From positions 1 to 62,452 of the forward strand of contig CALXVM010000009.1 in NCBI GenBank assembly GCA_944392105.1: a stretch of DNA of 62,452 nucleotides. Direction: 5' to 3'. The translations under genes and the position numbers were made by a program. The DNA comes from an uncultured Clostridia bacterium (lineage in GTDB: Bacteria; Bacillota; Clostridia; TANB77; CAG-508). The notes below the pieces were generated by a model. The model saw only the letters and a list, made by a program, of their open reading frames with translations. It had not been told where the DNA came from and did no database searches. Shown here one piece after another: positions 16,835 through 26,281 of this stretch (position 1 is the first letter of the stretch; every line of letters starts with the position of its first letter).

Positions 16835-19525
16835 ATGCAGAAGTTAAAAATACAAAATGGAATAACGCTAATAGCATTAGTTGTTACAATTGTTGTTCTT
16901 TTAATATTAGCAGGAATAACAATAGGGTTAGTATTTGGGTCAAATGGGATAATAAAAAAAGCACAAGAAGCGAATGAAAATACAAAAATAGCACAGGTAA
17001 GAGAACAATTAGAATTAGCAAAAGGACCAGAATATATAGAAGGAAATGGAAAATATGATCCAGATAGCTATTTTCAAAGAATAGAAGATGAAGGAATAAT
17101 AGAAAATAAAGATAAAGACAAAGAAGAAATAGAAGATGGCAAATACAAAGTAATAACAGTACCGGGGTATATATTTATAATAACATTAATACCAAGTAAA
17201 GACAATGTAGAAGACATACAAATAGACTATGTAGGAAAAATAGAAGGACCAAGAATAAGAGAAATAAATATAACTAATAAGACAACAAATAGTATAAGTA
17301 TAGAAGTAGATACAGTAAATGCGAAAGGAGCAACATATAGGTATTATTATAAAAAAGAAGGAGAAGAAGAGTGGACAAAAGCAGGGGAAGGAAAAGAGAA
17401 TACTTATACATTTAATGGGTTAGAAGAAAATAAAGTATATAATATAAAAGTAGAAGTAGAAAAAGACGGAAAAGTAACAGAAGAAGAAACAAGCAGCATG
17501 ACAGGAGAAATGCCAAAAGGAGCAGTACAATTTAGTCCAGTAGAATGGGAAAATGGAAAAGCAAGTACAGTAATAACAACAAGTGAAGAAGGATATACAT
17601 TACAATACCAAATAGGAGGAATAGCAGAAGAAAGCTGGAAAAACACAACAAGTGGAAGTACAATAGGGGACTTAGAAGATGGAACAACAGTATATGGAAG
17701 ATTATATGATGGAACAAATGGAAGTAAGACAGCAAATATAGATGTAGAAGATAAAATAAATCCAACAGTAGTAGTAACAGAAGGAACAATAACAACAAAA
17801 AGTATAGTAGTAAATGTAGAAGCAGTAGATAATGAAAGTGGAATGAAAGAAACACCAACATACACATATTATATAAAGAAAACAGGAGAAGCAGACAGTG
17901 CATATCAAGCAAAAGCAACAGAAATAGAAAGTGCAAGTTATACATTTACAGGATTAGCTCAAAAAACAGCATATGACATAAAAGTAGAAGTAAATGGAGA
18001 TAAAGCTTCAAATGTAGGAGAGGGAAAACTATTAAATAAAGAGACAGAAGAAATAGGAGGGGCAACAGGAGGATTAATAGAAGGAAATATAATAGCAAGT
18101 AGTCCAACATGGAGTAATGGACAAGCAAGTATAACATTAAGTACAAGTACAGGGTTAACAATACAGTGGCAAAAAAATGGTATAGAAGGAAGTTGGACAA
18201 CAGGAACAAGTGTAACAGGATTAAATCATAATGATACAGTATATGCAAGATTAACAGATGGAGTAAACTACGGAGATTATGCAAGTGTAATAATACAAGA
18301 TAAAATAGCACCAAATGTACCAACAATAACATTATCAGGAACAGCAGGAAACAATGGATACTATAAATCAAATGTAACAGTAAAAATAACAGCAGGAAGT
18401 GATGGGCAAAGTGGAGCAAATAAAGTAAGATATAAGGTGACAGGAGCACAAACAGTATTACAAACAGATACAGCAGCAGGGACAGTAAGTGCAAGTATAA
18501 CAATAAGTACAAATGGAACAAGTACAATAACGGCGTATACAATAGATAAAGCAGGAAATATATCATCAGAAAAAACACAGGTAGTGTATAAAGATAGCAC
18601 CGCACCAACAGCAACATTAACAGTAGGAGCAAAAACAGAAAATAGCATAGCAGTAAGTGTAAGTGCAAGTGATGGACAAAGTGGACTAGCAACAAGTGGA
18701 ACATATAAATATTATATAAATAACGCATTAAAATCAACAAGTACAAGTAACAACTATACATTTACAGGATTAACAGCAGGAACAAGTTATACGTTAAAGG
18801 TTATTGTTGCAGATAAAGCAGGAAATACAATAGAAAAGTCAGCGACAGCAAGTACAAATGTGTCTTACCCGTTAGCTTCAAGTATTCTAAAAGAAGGAGA
18901 CTATGTAATATATCCTGAAGGAAATAAATTTTGTATGGTACTATATGGACATTCAAAAGTAGTAGAAGATGCACCTTTATCTACCTATGGTGTGCAATTA
19001 ATAACAGTAGGTACAGTAACAGATAATTTTACATTAGGAGGAAATGACTCTTCAACTGCAATAAATTCATACAACAATGCGATAAGTACATTAAATAATG
19101 CAGCAAATCAATATAATAATAGCCTATATAGTACAGCTAGATGTGTAGGAAGTGATCCATCTAATCCAAATTCTGAATCAAACTATGGTTCTTATTATGG
19201 GCACCTTATGAAAAAAGAAGATTCAAATTATATAACAGATGTAAGACAAATGGAATATTTAGGTATATTAAATATTGGACAAAAATACTGGTTAGCATCA
19301 CGTTATGTATATTCTAATTCCGGAGACTGTGACTTTGCTTTATATGTTGCAGGATATACAACTAATACTCAAACAAGTAGTTTGTTTTATTATAGAGAAA
19401 AATATGGTAGTTCTCAGGCTTATGTAGCTACAAATGCCTTTAGACCTGTATTTACTTTAAACTCTACCGTTAAAGTAACAGGCGGAAATGGTTCAGCTGG
19501 TGCCCCATATACATTAGGAATATAA
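16835..19525 (+). CDS. Large surface protein with prepilin-like leader, FN3/Ig-like repeats and DUF6273-like C-terminal domain
   Basis: An 896-residue protein. The N-terminus (MQKLKIQNG, then ITLIALVVTIVVLLILAGIT) looks like a type IV prepilin leader: a short basic segment, Gly at the cleavage position, then a hydrophobic helix. The usual Glu at +5 is replaced by Ala. A helical segment follows to about residue 60. Residues 145-400 and 410-680 hold fibronectin-type III or Ig-like modules (YTFNGLEENKVYNIKVEVE, YTFTGLAQKTAYDIKVEV and YTFTGLTAGTSYTLKVIV are equivalent strands). The last 210 residues (YWLASRYVY, AFRPVFTL) match DUF6273-like C-terminal domains of clostridial surface proteins. Probable role: adhesin or pseudopilin-anchored surface protein. 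Codon use changes near 18,860, where the C-terminal domain begins. Confidence 0.8.
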   Translation: MQKLKIQNGITLIALVVTIVVLLILAGITIGLVFGSNGIIKKAQEANENTKIAQVREQLELAKGPEYIEGNGKYDPDSYFQRIEDEGIIENKDKDKEEIEDGKYKVITVPGYIFIITLIPSKDNVEDIQIDYVGKIEGPRIREINITNKTTNSISIEVDTVNAKGATYRYYYKKEGEEEWTKAGEGKENTYTFNGLEENKVYNIKVEVEKDGKVTEEETSSMTGEMPKGAVQFSPVEWENGKASTVITTSEEGYTLQYQIGGIAEESWKNTTSGSTIGDLEDGTTVYGRLYDGTNGSKTANIDVEDKINPTVVVTEGTITTKSIVVNVEAVDNESGMKETPTYTYYIKKTGEADSAYQAKATEIESASYTFTGLAQKTAYDIKVEVNGDKASNVGEGKLLNKETEEIGGATGGLIEGNIIASSPTWSNGQASITLSTSTGLTIQWQKNGIEGSWTTGTSVTGLNHNDTVYARLTDGVNYGDYASVIIQDKIAPNVPTITLSGTAGNNGYYKSNVTVKITAGSDGQSGANKVRYKVTGAQTVLQTDTAAGTVSASITISTNGTSTITAYTIDKAGNISSEKTQVVYKDSTAPTATLTVGAKTENSIAVSVSASDGQSGLATSGTYKYYINNALKSTSTSNNYTFTGLTAGTSYTLKVIVADKAGNTIEKSATASTNVSYPLASSILKEGDYVIYPEGNKFCMVLYGHSKVVEDAPLSTYGVQLITVGTVTDNFTLGGNDSSTAINSYNNAISTLNNAANQYNNSLYSTARCVGSDPSNPNSESNYGSYYGHLMKKEDSNYITDVRQMEYLGILNIGQKYWLASRYVYSNSGDCDFALYVAGYTTNTQTSSLFYYREKYGSSQAYVATNAFRPVFTLNSTVKVTGGNGSAGAPYTLGI

Positions 19526-19917
19526 AAATAATTAGTTATATCTTTATTGAATAAGAAGTATAGCTCAATGTCAAAAGCTGGGGCGGAAAACCTTAAAAGT
19601 TTTCTACCTCAGCTTTTGGTATAGCGAAAAAACTTGTTTTACAGGAGGTTAAAAGCTTCTAGCTATGGGTGTAAAAATTTCCCCTTTTTGATATAATAAG
19701 AGTGGTCGGCCAACCATAAATATAATCGAAAATGGGGAATTTTGTCATGAAAGACTAGTACATATGCTAGTAAGTATATCACCGAATATAGTGTAGCAAT
19801 TATAATGAGATATTTAAAAGGAAAAGTAGCTTAATGATAAGGACTCGAATATAGAAGTGCCAGTATAAAAGCCTTCATAGCCTAAAAACAAACAACCCGT
19901 TTTACGGGTTGTTATGA
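19526..19917. other. Non-coding stretch with large imperfect inverted repeats
   Basis: No gene was found. A 20-bp near-palindrome (arms 19572-19591 and 19599-19618, 17 of 20 matching) follows the surface protein and could end its transcript, though no T run follows. A second pair (AAAATTTCCCCTTTT near 19674 and AAAATGGGGAATTTT at 19729-19743) flanks a 40-bp core. A short coherent reading (KTSTYASKYITEYSVAIIM near 19,750) ends at 19834. This may be the relic of an insertion sequence or MITE. Confidence 0.5.
19881..19913 (-). terminator. Intrinsic terminator of the long U32 gene
   Basis: AACAACCCGT (19891-19900) pairs with ACGGGTTGTT (19904-19913) around a 3-base loop. On the minus strand it is followed by TTGTTTTT. 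It lies a few bases after the stop codon of the gene. Confidence 0.85.
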
Positions 19918-22524
19918 TTATATCTCTCTACCTAAATTTCCATTTGTATAATTCTTTCCTTCTAACTTATTGCCTAGTTTAATAGTATTAATAATCTTAT
20001 TAATCTCATCAATATTCTCATCTAATATATCAATGCGTAAAGAATTTACATTATAGTCTTTATGTGAGATAGATAGCTTTTTACAATTATAAATTGTAGT
20101 TATTGTTTGAATATTATTTGGCATAATTCTAAATTTCATTCCAAGTCTATCTTTTAAATAGTATTTTTTATTTAAAGAGCATTTTGTACCACAGTCTGGG
20201 TAGCATTTATTGCTTTTACTTAAATAGCAGTAGTTACAATACATAAGAGGCATATTACCATAAACAATTAGTTCTGTATTTAAACAAGAGGAATTTGCTA
20301 AATTTATTAAGTTAGTTTTATCCAATTCTAATGGCATAGTAATAGTACTTAGTCCAAGCTTTTTATAATCTTGTATAGAAAACGAATTAAATACATTTAA
20401 ACTTTGATTTCCAATTAATTTTATATCTTTAAGCTTATTAGCTTTAATAACATTTGCTATCAGTTTAAATCCTGCAATATTAGATATTACGAAACCTTTT
20501 ATTTTATAGTCTTTTAAAATATTATCTATTATATTTGTTACAAGATTTTTGTAATTTGTTTTTAATATAACTGGCAAATAAATATATATATTTGTATGCT
20601 TTTCAAGCATTTTGATTATATTTGCATAATTCTTATTCATAAAGAAAGATATAGGTATATAAATATTTTCTATGCTATTAAGATCAAGATTAGAGTAGTC
20701 GGCGTTTTTATTTATGTCATTAAATAAAATAGATATTTGGACATGGTTATTATCAGAAATTGTTTTACTACTTACTATTTTTACATTGTTATTATTATTT
20801 CTATCAGTACTAGCACCATTATTGGCAACACGACTTAACTCATTTTCTATAAGTTCTTTAATCTGCTCATCAGATAGCTTAGACTTTTTTATAAATCTAT
20901 TTATTATTTTATTTGTTATTTCATCTAAAGCTTTTCTTCTAAGTTCATTTAATGAAGCTATGCTTGGTACATAAAGTCCATCATCAAGTATTACATCAAT
21001 AGCCGAAAATTCGAATGGTGTATTTTTAGTTTTAGAAAGTTGGCTTGTTATTCTTTCTTCTGTAATAGGGGAGTTTATAGCTTCTACTGGAATTATATCA
21101 GATGTAAGTTTAACATCTATATCATTATAAATTGTTGTATCATTACAAGGTGTAGCTTCTTCGGTTTCGTTAGCCTTGGTATTTACTGTAGATATCTCAA
21201 GAGATATATTTTCCCCTTTCTTTACAGTTACAACAGCATTAAGTTTAATTTTTTTATTTTCATAGTTTTCATAAGAATACTTAACTGCATTATCAAAAGT
21301 TTTACTAGATAATTTATAAACTTTGTCTCCAACAGAAATATTGCCTTTCATTCTTCCAAAAGTAATAGCTTTTCCTTCTGGTGCAGAGACTACGTTTTTG
21401 TCTTTTATCATTAACTCCGAAACTTTGTATGTATAATCTTCTTTTTCAACACTTACCGTATCACCAATTGATAGTTTCTCATGTGAATCTAAAGTAATTA
21501 GCCCTTTTAATTTATTATAATGACTTATATTTCCTAAGTATAAGCCCATGTTATTTGGCTTCTTAGAGTATATTAATTCTTTATTTTCTTTTTCATTTAG
21601 GTGACCTTCTGAAAAACCACCTCTATTAAATACTTGCATAAGCTCTTTTAAATCTTGACCATCTATATTGTATTCTTCATCAAAATAGGCTAGGTCTATA
21701 TATTTACGATATATTTTTGTAACCGTAGCAACATATTCAGGAGTTTTCATTCGACCTTCTATTTTTAAAGACGTAACACCTGCGTCAATTAATCTAGGAA
21801 TATAAGATAGACCACATAAATCTTTTGTACTTAATAAGTAGCCTTTATCTATAACTTTATCTCTTTTGTTTGAAAGTTTAGGAATAAGACCTTCTTTAGT
21901 TTCAAAATTTTCCGAAACTAATTCATATGGTAGCCTACATGGTCCAGCACATTTGCCTCTATTTGCAGAACGACCTCCAACTAAACTAGAAAATAAACAT
22001 TGGCCAGAATATGATATACAAAGAGCACCATGTATAAATACTTCTGTTTCTAAATTACAATTTTTACAAATGTATTCTATTTCGTTTATAGCAAGCTCTC
22101 TTGCAAGAACCACACGTTTAAAGCCTAGGTCTTGAAGCTCCAGAGCTCCTTCTAAATTATGTACTGACATTTGTGTGCTTGCATGTATAGACATATAAGG
22201 AAAATGCTTTATTAAAAACTTAGCTAACCCAAAATCCTGTACAATTATTGAGCTTATGCCGAATTCATAAGCTTTTTTAGCTAAAAAAACGGCATCTTCA
22301 AATTCGTTATTCTTTATTAAAATATTTAAAGTTAAATGTGACTTTACATTTCTTAAGTTACAATATTCAATAGCTTCTTTTAATGTATCCATATCAAAAT
22401 TTTTGGCAGAAGCTCTAGCATTAAACATATTTGCACCAAAGTACACGCTATCTGCGCCATTTTGTACAGCTGCTTTAAGACACTCAAAGTCTCCAACAGG
22501 TGCTAGTAATTCAATTTTTCTCAT
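19918..22524 (-). CDS. Long U32 family protein with DUF3656-type extension, RlhA-like
   Basis: An 868-residue protein. The first 400 residues are the U32 core: start MRKIELLAPVGDFECLKAAV, GADSVYFGANMFNARASA, the cysteine signature FIHGALCISYSGQCLFS then GKCAGPCRLPYEL, and SLKIEGRMKTPEYV. A beta-rich middle and a second TIM-barrel-like half with a Cys-rich motif near residue 770 (YCNYCYLSKSNKCYPDCG) follow, as in the double-length members. E. coli RlhA (YdcP) of this class hydroxylates C2501 of 23S rRNA; that role here is inference. The start was moved to ATG 22524 because AAGGATT precedes it and the protein start matches the family; 20 further residues upstream look non-coding. Length is near the upper end for the class. 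Confidence 0.82.
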   Translation of the reverse strand: MRKIELLAPVGDFECLKAAVQNGADSVYFGANMFNARASAKNFDMDTLKEAIEYCNLRNVKSHLTLNILIKNNEFEDAVFLAKKAYEFGISSIIVQDFGLAKFLIKHFPYMSIHASTQMSVHNLEGALELQDLGFKRVVLARELAINEIEYICKNCNLETEVFIHGALCISYSGQCLFSSLVGGRSANRGKCAGPCRLPYELVSENFETKEGLIPKLSNKRDKVIDKGYLLSTKDLCGLSYIPRLIDAGVTSLKIEGRMKTPEYVATVTKIYRKYIDLAYFDEEYNIDGQDLKELMQVFNRGGFSEGHLNEKENKELIYSKKPNNMGLYLGNISHYNKLKGLITLDSHEKLSIGDTVSVEKEDYTYKVSELMIKDKNVVSAPEGKAITFGRMKGNISVGDKVYKLSSKTFDNAVKYSYENYENKKIKLNAVVTVKKGENISLEISTVNTKANETEEATPCNDTTIYNDIDVKLTSDIIPVEAINSPITEERITSQLSKTKNTPFEFSAIDVILDDGLYVPSIASLNELRRKALDEITNKIINRFIKKSKLSDEQIKELIENELSRVANNGASTDRNNNNNVKIVSSKTISDNNHVQISILFNDINKNADYSNLDLNSIENIYIPISFFMNKNYANIIKMLEKHTNIYIYLPVILKTNYKNLVTNIIDNILKDYKIKGFVISNIAGFKLIANVIKANKLKDIKLIGNQSLNVFNSFSIQDYKKLGLSTITMPLELDKTNLINLANSSCLNTELIVYGNMPLMYCNYCYLSKSNKCYPDCGTKCSLNKKYYLKDRLGMKFRIMPNNIQTITTIYNCKKLSISHKDYNVNSLRIDILDENIDEINKIINTIKLGNKLEGKNYTNGNLGREI

Positions 22525-22745
22525 TAAAAATTCAATCCTTATAAAATATTTAGATTTTATTGGTAATCTATAAACCTTCGACAATATTATTGTAACACAA
22601 AATATAATTTTTGCATACTAATATTATATAAAGAAAATATGGTCTTTTATTTTCTAAAATTTGAACAATGTGCGATTTTTTTATATATGGATAAAATCAT
22701 AGAAGATACACTGTTCAAAATAAAAAATGAATAGGAGGTAAGCTT

Positions 22746-22916
22746 ATGCAAGATGAAGTAAGAGATTGCAGTTGTTGCAATAGTTGTAATAGCTGTAACA
22801 ATGGTGGATTTTTAAATAATTTATTTGGTGGCTGCGGAAATGATAGTACATTATTATTTTTTATAATAGTTTTCTTATTACTATTTACTAACTTTGGATG
22901 TGGAAGCGGAAAATAA
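22746..22916 (+). CDS. Tiny cysteine-rich membrane protein
   Basis: A 56-residue protein. The N-terminus is rich in Cys, Asn and Ser (CSCCNSCNSCNN), then GGFLNNLFGGCGND, and a hydrophobic segment (LLFFIIVFLLLF, about residues 36-47) before a Gly/Cys tail. The AGGAGG ribosome binding site lies eight bases upstream of the ATG. Its look recalls small YjcZ-like sporulation or spore-coat proteins, which also join a Gly/Cys-rich head to a short hydrophobic helix. No firm family can be given. It lies alone between the divergent U32 gene and secG. Confidence 0.65.
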   Translation: MQDEVRDCSCCNSCNSCNNGGFLNNLFGGCGNDSTLLFFIIVFLLLFTNFGCGSGK

Positions 22917-23003
22917 AAAATATAGAGTGTTTGCCCATGAATACAGTATTTTACTTTTTTAATTCAACAGAGAAGAACTAATTTAAAATAAAATAAAAAG
23001 TAT

Positions 23004-23032
23004 TTGCATTTTTCTAACTTATATGATACAAT
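23004..23032 (+). promoter_or_regulatory. Predicted sigma-A promoter of secG
   Basis: TTGCAT at 23004-23009 and TACAAT at 23027-23032 with an ideal 17-bp spacer, 47 bp upstream of the secG start. Confidence 0.65.
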
Positions 23033-23078
23033 ATAATCCGTTGTAAGATATGAGAAACATAAGTAGGAGAGTGTAAAT

Positions 23079-23327
23079 ATGGAAATAGTAAGATATATTG
23101 TTTTAGGTTTATATGTAATAGTTTGTGTTGCTTTAATTATATTAGCTACAATACAAGCTAAAGACAGTCAAGGTGCTTCAGGAACAATAATGGGATCTAG
23201 TACAAACAATTTCTATGAGCAAAACAAAGGTAGAACTAAAGAAGGAAAAATGAAGAGATGGACTATCATTTTAGGTGTTCTATTTGCTGTTTTAGCAATT
23301 GTATTAGGAATTTTGTATATGATGTAA
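23079..23327 (+). CDS. secG: Preprotein translocase subunit SecG
   Basis: An 82-residue protein with two transmembrane helices (about residues 3-22 and 60-81) and a Gly/Ser-rich loop (SQGASGTIMGSSTNNFYEQN), the standard SecG layout. It is the small subunit of SecYEG and assists protein translocation. TAGGAGAG provides the ribosome binding site. RNase R follows 70 bp downstream on the same strand, the secG-rnr order seen widely in Firmicutes. Confidence 0.93.
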   Translation: MEIVRYIVLGLYVIVCVALIILATIQAKDSQGASGTIMGSSTNNFYEQNKGRTKEGKMKRWTIILGVLFAVLAIVLGILYMM

Positions 23328-23349
23328 TTATTAATAAAATATACATTGG

Positions 23350-23374
23350 AGCGACGGGGTTATCTGTCGCTTTT
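23350..23374 (+). terminator. Weak hairpin between secG and rnr
   Basis: AGCGAC pairs with GTCGCT around a 10-base loop and is followed by four T residues. It may reduce read-through into rnr. Confidence 0.45.
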
Positions 23375-23396
23375 GTGTTATGTAGTAGGTGTAAGT

Positions 23397-25658
23397 ATGA
23401 AGAAAAATAAGAAAATAGTAATAGAAGGAGTACTTAGAAGAAACTCTAAAGGTTTTGGATTTGTAAAAGTAGAAGGCAAAGAAGAAGAGTATCATATCTC
23501 AGAAAAAAACATGAAAAATGCTTTGGATGGTGACACAGTACAAATAAAAGTTATAGAAAAGTCTAATAATTCGGATTTACAAGATGAGGCTAAAATTATT
23601 AAAATAATAAGTCATAAAAAAGATACTGTTGTTGGGACATACCAAAATAGCAAAAACTTTGGATTTGTAGTGCCAGATGACTCTAGTTTTGGTACAGATA
23701 TTTTTATATCTAAAAAAAATAAAAATAAGGCTAAAAATAACCAAAAGGTTTTAGTTAAAATAACTAAATATCCGGAAAAAAATAAAAATGCAGAAGGTAA
23801 GATAATCGAAGTAATAGGAAATATAGACCAAGCAGGAGTGGACATGCTTTGTCTTGTTAAGGAATATAACTTACCATATGAATTTCCTATACCTGTTTTA
23901 GAAGAAGCAAAAGCAATAAAACAAGAAATAGATAAAGAAGATATTAAAAATAGACTAGACTTACGTAAAGAAGAAATGTTTACAATAGATGGAGACGACT
24001 CTAAAGATTTAGACGATGCTGTAAGTGTAAAAAAACTTAAAAACGGCAATCATGAGTTGGGTGTGCATATTGCAGACGTTAGCCATTATGTAAAAGATGT
24101 GTCTAAATTAGACAAAGAAGCAATTACAAGAGGTACAAGCATATATATGCTAGACAGAGTAATACCAATGCTTCCAAAAGAACTTTCAAATGGAATTTGT
24201 AGTTTAAATGCAGGACAAGATAGGTTTGCAATTTCTGCAATAATGGAAATAAACAAAGAAGGAAATGTAGTAAAATCTAAAATTGCAAAATCAGTAATAA
24301 ATGTAAATGAAAGAATGACATATAATAATGTTAGAATTATATTAGAAAGCCGTAACAAAAAGAAAAAAGATAACGAATTTATAGAAAACACTATTAAAGA
24401 TATAGAAGGTACAGAAAGAATAGAAACATCTAAAATTTATAATAAAGATGATTTAAAAAATATTAAAAACGAAAATATAGAAATAAAAAAAGCACAACTT
24501 CAAAACATAAATGAAAAAGATTTAAAAAAGAAAGAACAGTATGAAAAAGAAGTGTTAAATAAGTATAAGAAATATATTGGTCACTTTAAAAGGATGGAAG
24601 ACTTAGCAAAAATTTTGAAGGCAAGAAGAGAAAAAAATGGCTACTTGAGTTTAGATATTCCTGAAAGTAAAATAGTATTAAATAAAGATGGAATTGCCAT
24701 AGACGTAAAAAAATACGAGACATCATTTGCAAATGAAATAATAGAGCAATTTATGCTAACTGCAAATGAAGTTGTTGCAGAAACATTTAGCAGTCTAAAA
24801 GCACCATTTGTTTATAGAGTTCATGAAGTACCTGACATGGATAAAGTAAAAGATTTAAATAAATTCTTATTTAATTTAGGATATAAAATAAAAACAAACA
24901 AAGATACAGTCGAGCCCATAACATTTGAAGAAGTATTAAAACAAATTAAAGGAAAGCCAGAAGAAAAGGTTGTATCAACGCTTATATTAAGAACACTAAA
25001 AGTAGCAAGATATGAGCCAGAAAATAAAGGACACTTTGGAATAGCAAGTAAATGCTATTGTCATTTTACATCTCCAATAAGAAGATATCCAGACTTATTT
25101 ATTCATAGAGTTATATCAGAATATTTAAAGAATAATGATAACAAAATAGAAATTAAATATAACACTAAAAAAACTAGAGGAACAGTTAATGTGGACGAAA
25201 AAAGCAAATTAAAAGATGACGTACAAAAAGATACAGTATTAATTAAAACTAAATTACCAGAGAATCTTTATGAAAAATATGTGGGACAAGCAGAAAAGTA
25301 TGCAGAGCAATCATCTGAATGTGAAAAAATAGCACAGAAGGTAGAAAGAGACGCAGAAGATATAAAGAAAGCAGAATATATGCAAAATAAAATTGGAGAA
25401 GAATACGATGGTATAATCTCAAGTATTACATCATTTGGTGTATTTGTAGAACTTGAAAATACAGTAGAAGGACTTATAAGATTCGAAAACTTAGGCAATG
25501 AATATTTCATATATGACGAAGATAATAAAACGTTAACTGGCGAAAAAACAAAGAAAATGTATCATATAGGAGATAAAATAAAAATACGAGTAATATCAGC
25601 CGACAAACAAACCAGAAGGATAGATTTCGAGAATTTGGAAATTGGGGACAGGTCATAA
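23397..25658 (+). CDS. rnr: Ribonuclease R
   Basis: A 753-residue 3'-5' exoribonuclease of the RNB family. Two OB-type cold-shock domains come first (GFGFVKVEGKEEEYHI; NFGFVVPDD). The RNB catalytic core has the metal-binding aspartates in DGDDSKDLDDAVSV, and an S1 domain ends the protein (GEEYDGIISSITSFGVFVEL). Two Lys/Glu-rich insertions, near residues 330-410 and 590-620, lengthen it compared with common RNase R. ATG 23397 was chosen over an upstream frame because the family start MKKNKK follows; the ribosome binding site (AGGTG) is weak. The last codons (EIGDRS and stop) are supplied by a GGGGACAGGTC-type repeat inserted at the 3' end. Confidence 0.95.
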   Translation: MKKNKKIVIEGVLRRNSKGFGFVKVEGKEEEYHISEKNMKNALDGDTVQIKVIEKSNNSDLQDEAKIIKIISHKKDTVVGTYQNSKNFGFVVPDDSSFGTDIFISKKNKNKAKNNQKVLVKITKYPEKNKNAEGKIIEVIGNIDQAGVDMLCLVKEYNLPYEFPIPVLEEAKAIKQEIDKEDIKNRLDLRKEEMFTIDGDDSKDLDDAVSVKKLKNGNHELGVHIADVSHYVKDVSKLDKEAITRGTSIYMLDRVIPMLPKELSNGICSLNAGQDRFAISAIMEINKEGNVVKSKIAKSVINVNERMTYNNVRIILESRNKKKKDNEFIENTIKDIEGTERIETSKIYNKDDLKNIKNENIEIKKAQLQNINEKDLKKKEQYEKEVLNKYKKYIGHFKRMEDLAKILKARREKNGYLSLDIPESKIVLNKDGIAIDVKKYETSFANEIIEQFMLTANEVVAETFSSLKAPFVYRVHEVPDMDKVKDLNKFLFNLGYKIKTNKDTVEPITFEEVLKQIKGKPEEKVVSTLILRTLKVARYEPENKGHFGIASKCYCHFTSPIRRYPDLFIHRVISEYLKNNDNKIEIKYNTKKTRGTVNVDEKSKLKDDVQKDTVLIKTKLPENLYEKYVGQAEKYAEQSSECEKIAQKVERDAEDIKKAEYMQNKIGEEYDGIISSITSFGVFVELENTVEGLIRFENLGNEYFIYDEDNKTLTGEKTKKMYHIGDKIKIRVISADKQTRRIDFENLEIGDRS
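25635..25656 (+). repeat. GGGGACAGGTC-type repeat, half-length copy 3
   Basis: A 22-bp partial unit covering the last codons of rnr. The repeat core GGGGACAGGTCAT is intact and its end forms the stop codon region. Confidence 0.8.
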
Positions 25659-25758
25659 AATTAAATGAAATATTTTATTAAAAAATTTATTTAAAATATT
25701 CTATATATTAAAAATAAAAAAGAGATACAATAACAAAAAAACAAAGGAGATAAAAACA

Positions 25759-25998
25759 ATGGATGGAAAATATACATTTGATGAGTTCTGTGACAATTTA
25801 GATAATGGTTATCAAATTTATTATACTTATGTAAGAAACAGATATTTATTATATAAAACTGCCGAAAATTGTTATACACAAAAACTTCTTACAGAACATG
25901 AAAAAAATCCTCAACCAAGACATAGTATGCTTACATTTAAGCGTGTAAAAGAGATGTTTCCTCACATGGAGGAAATTGAGTATAAAACAGGAATTTAG
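25759..25998 (+). CDS. Small hypothetical protein
   Basis: A 79-residue protein not recognised. It is rich in Tyr, Asn and charged residues (FDEFCDNLDNGYQIYYTYVR near the start) with no membrane segment, so probably cytoplasmic and alpha-helical. AAAGGAG lies nine bases before the ATG, which supports translation. It stands alone about 100 bp after rnr and 283 bp before the FIST gene. Confidence 0.6.
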   Translation: MDGKYTFDEFCDNLDNGYQIYYTYVRNRYLLYKTAENCYTQKLLTEHEKNPQPRHSMLTFKRVKEMFPHMEEIEYKTGI

Positions 25999-26281
25999 TA
26001 TAAATTTATTATATTTAATTTATTTGAATTTGCATTGTAAATTTTATTAGAATGTTTTAAAATTTGTATGGCTTTAATTTTTATTGAAATATAAAAAAAT
26101 AGACAAATATTTAATCTAACAAATAGATTAGTGAAAAACAGATGAACTCAAAAATCACAAAAAATTTACAAATAAACTATACAAAAAAATCGAAATATGA
26201 TATATAATAAAAATGTATATTATATTTTGATTTTTTTATTTTTAAAATATATATAATATAAAAACAAAGGAGGATTTTATT

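Noticed and set aside
16523..18761. Several long Leu-rich open frames on the minus strand opposite the surface-protein genes
   Set aside because: They arise from the A-rich codon pattern of the real genes, contain no ribosome binding sites, and translate to low-complexity Leu/Tyr/Phe sequence.
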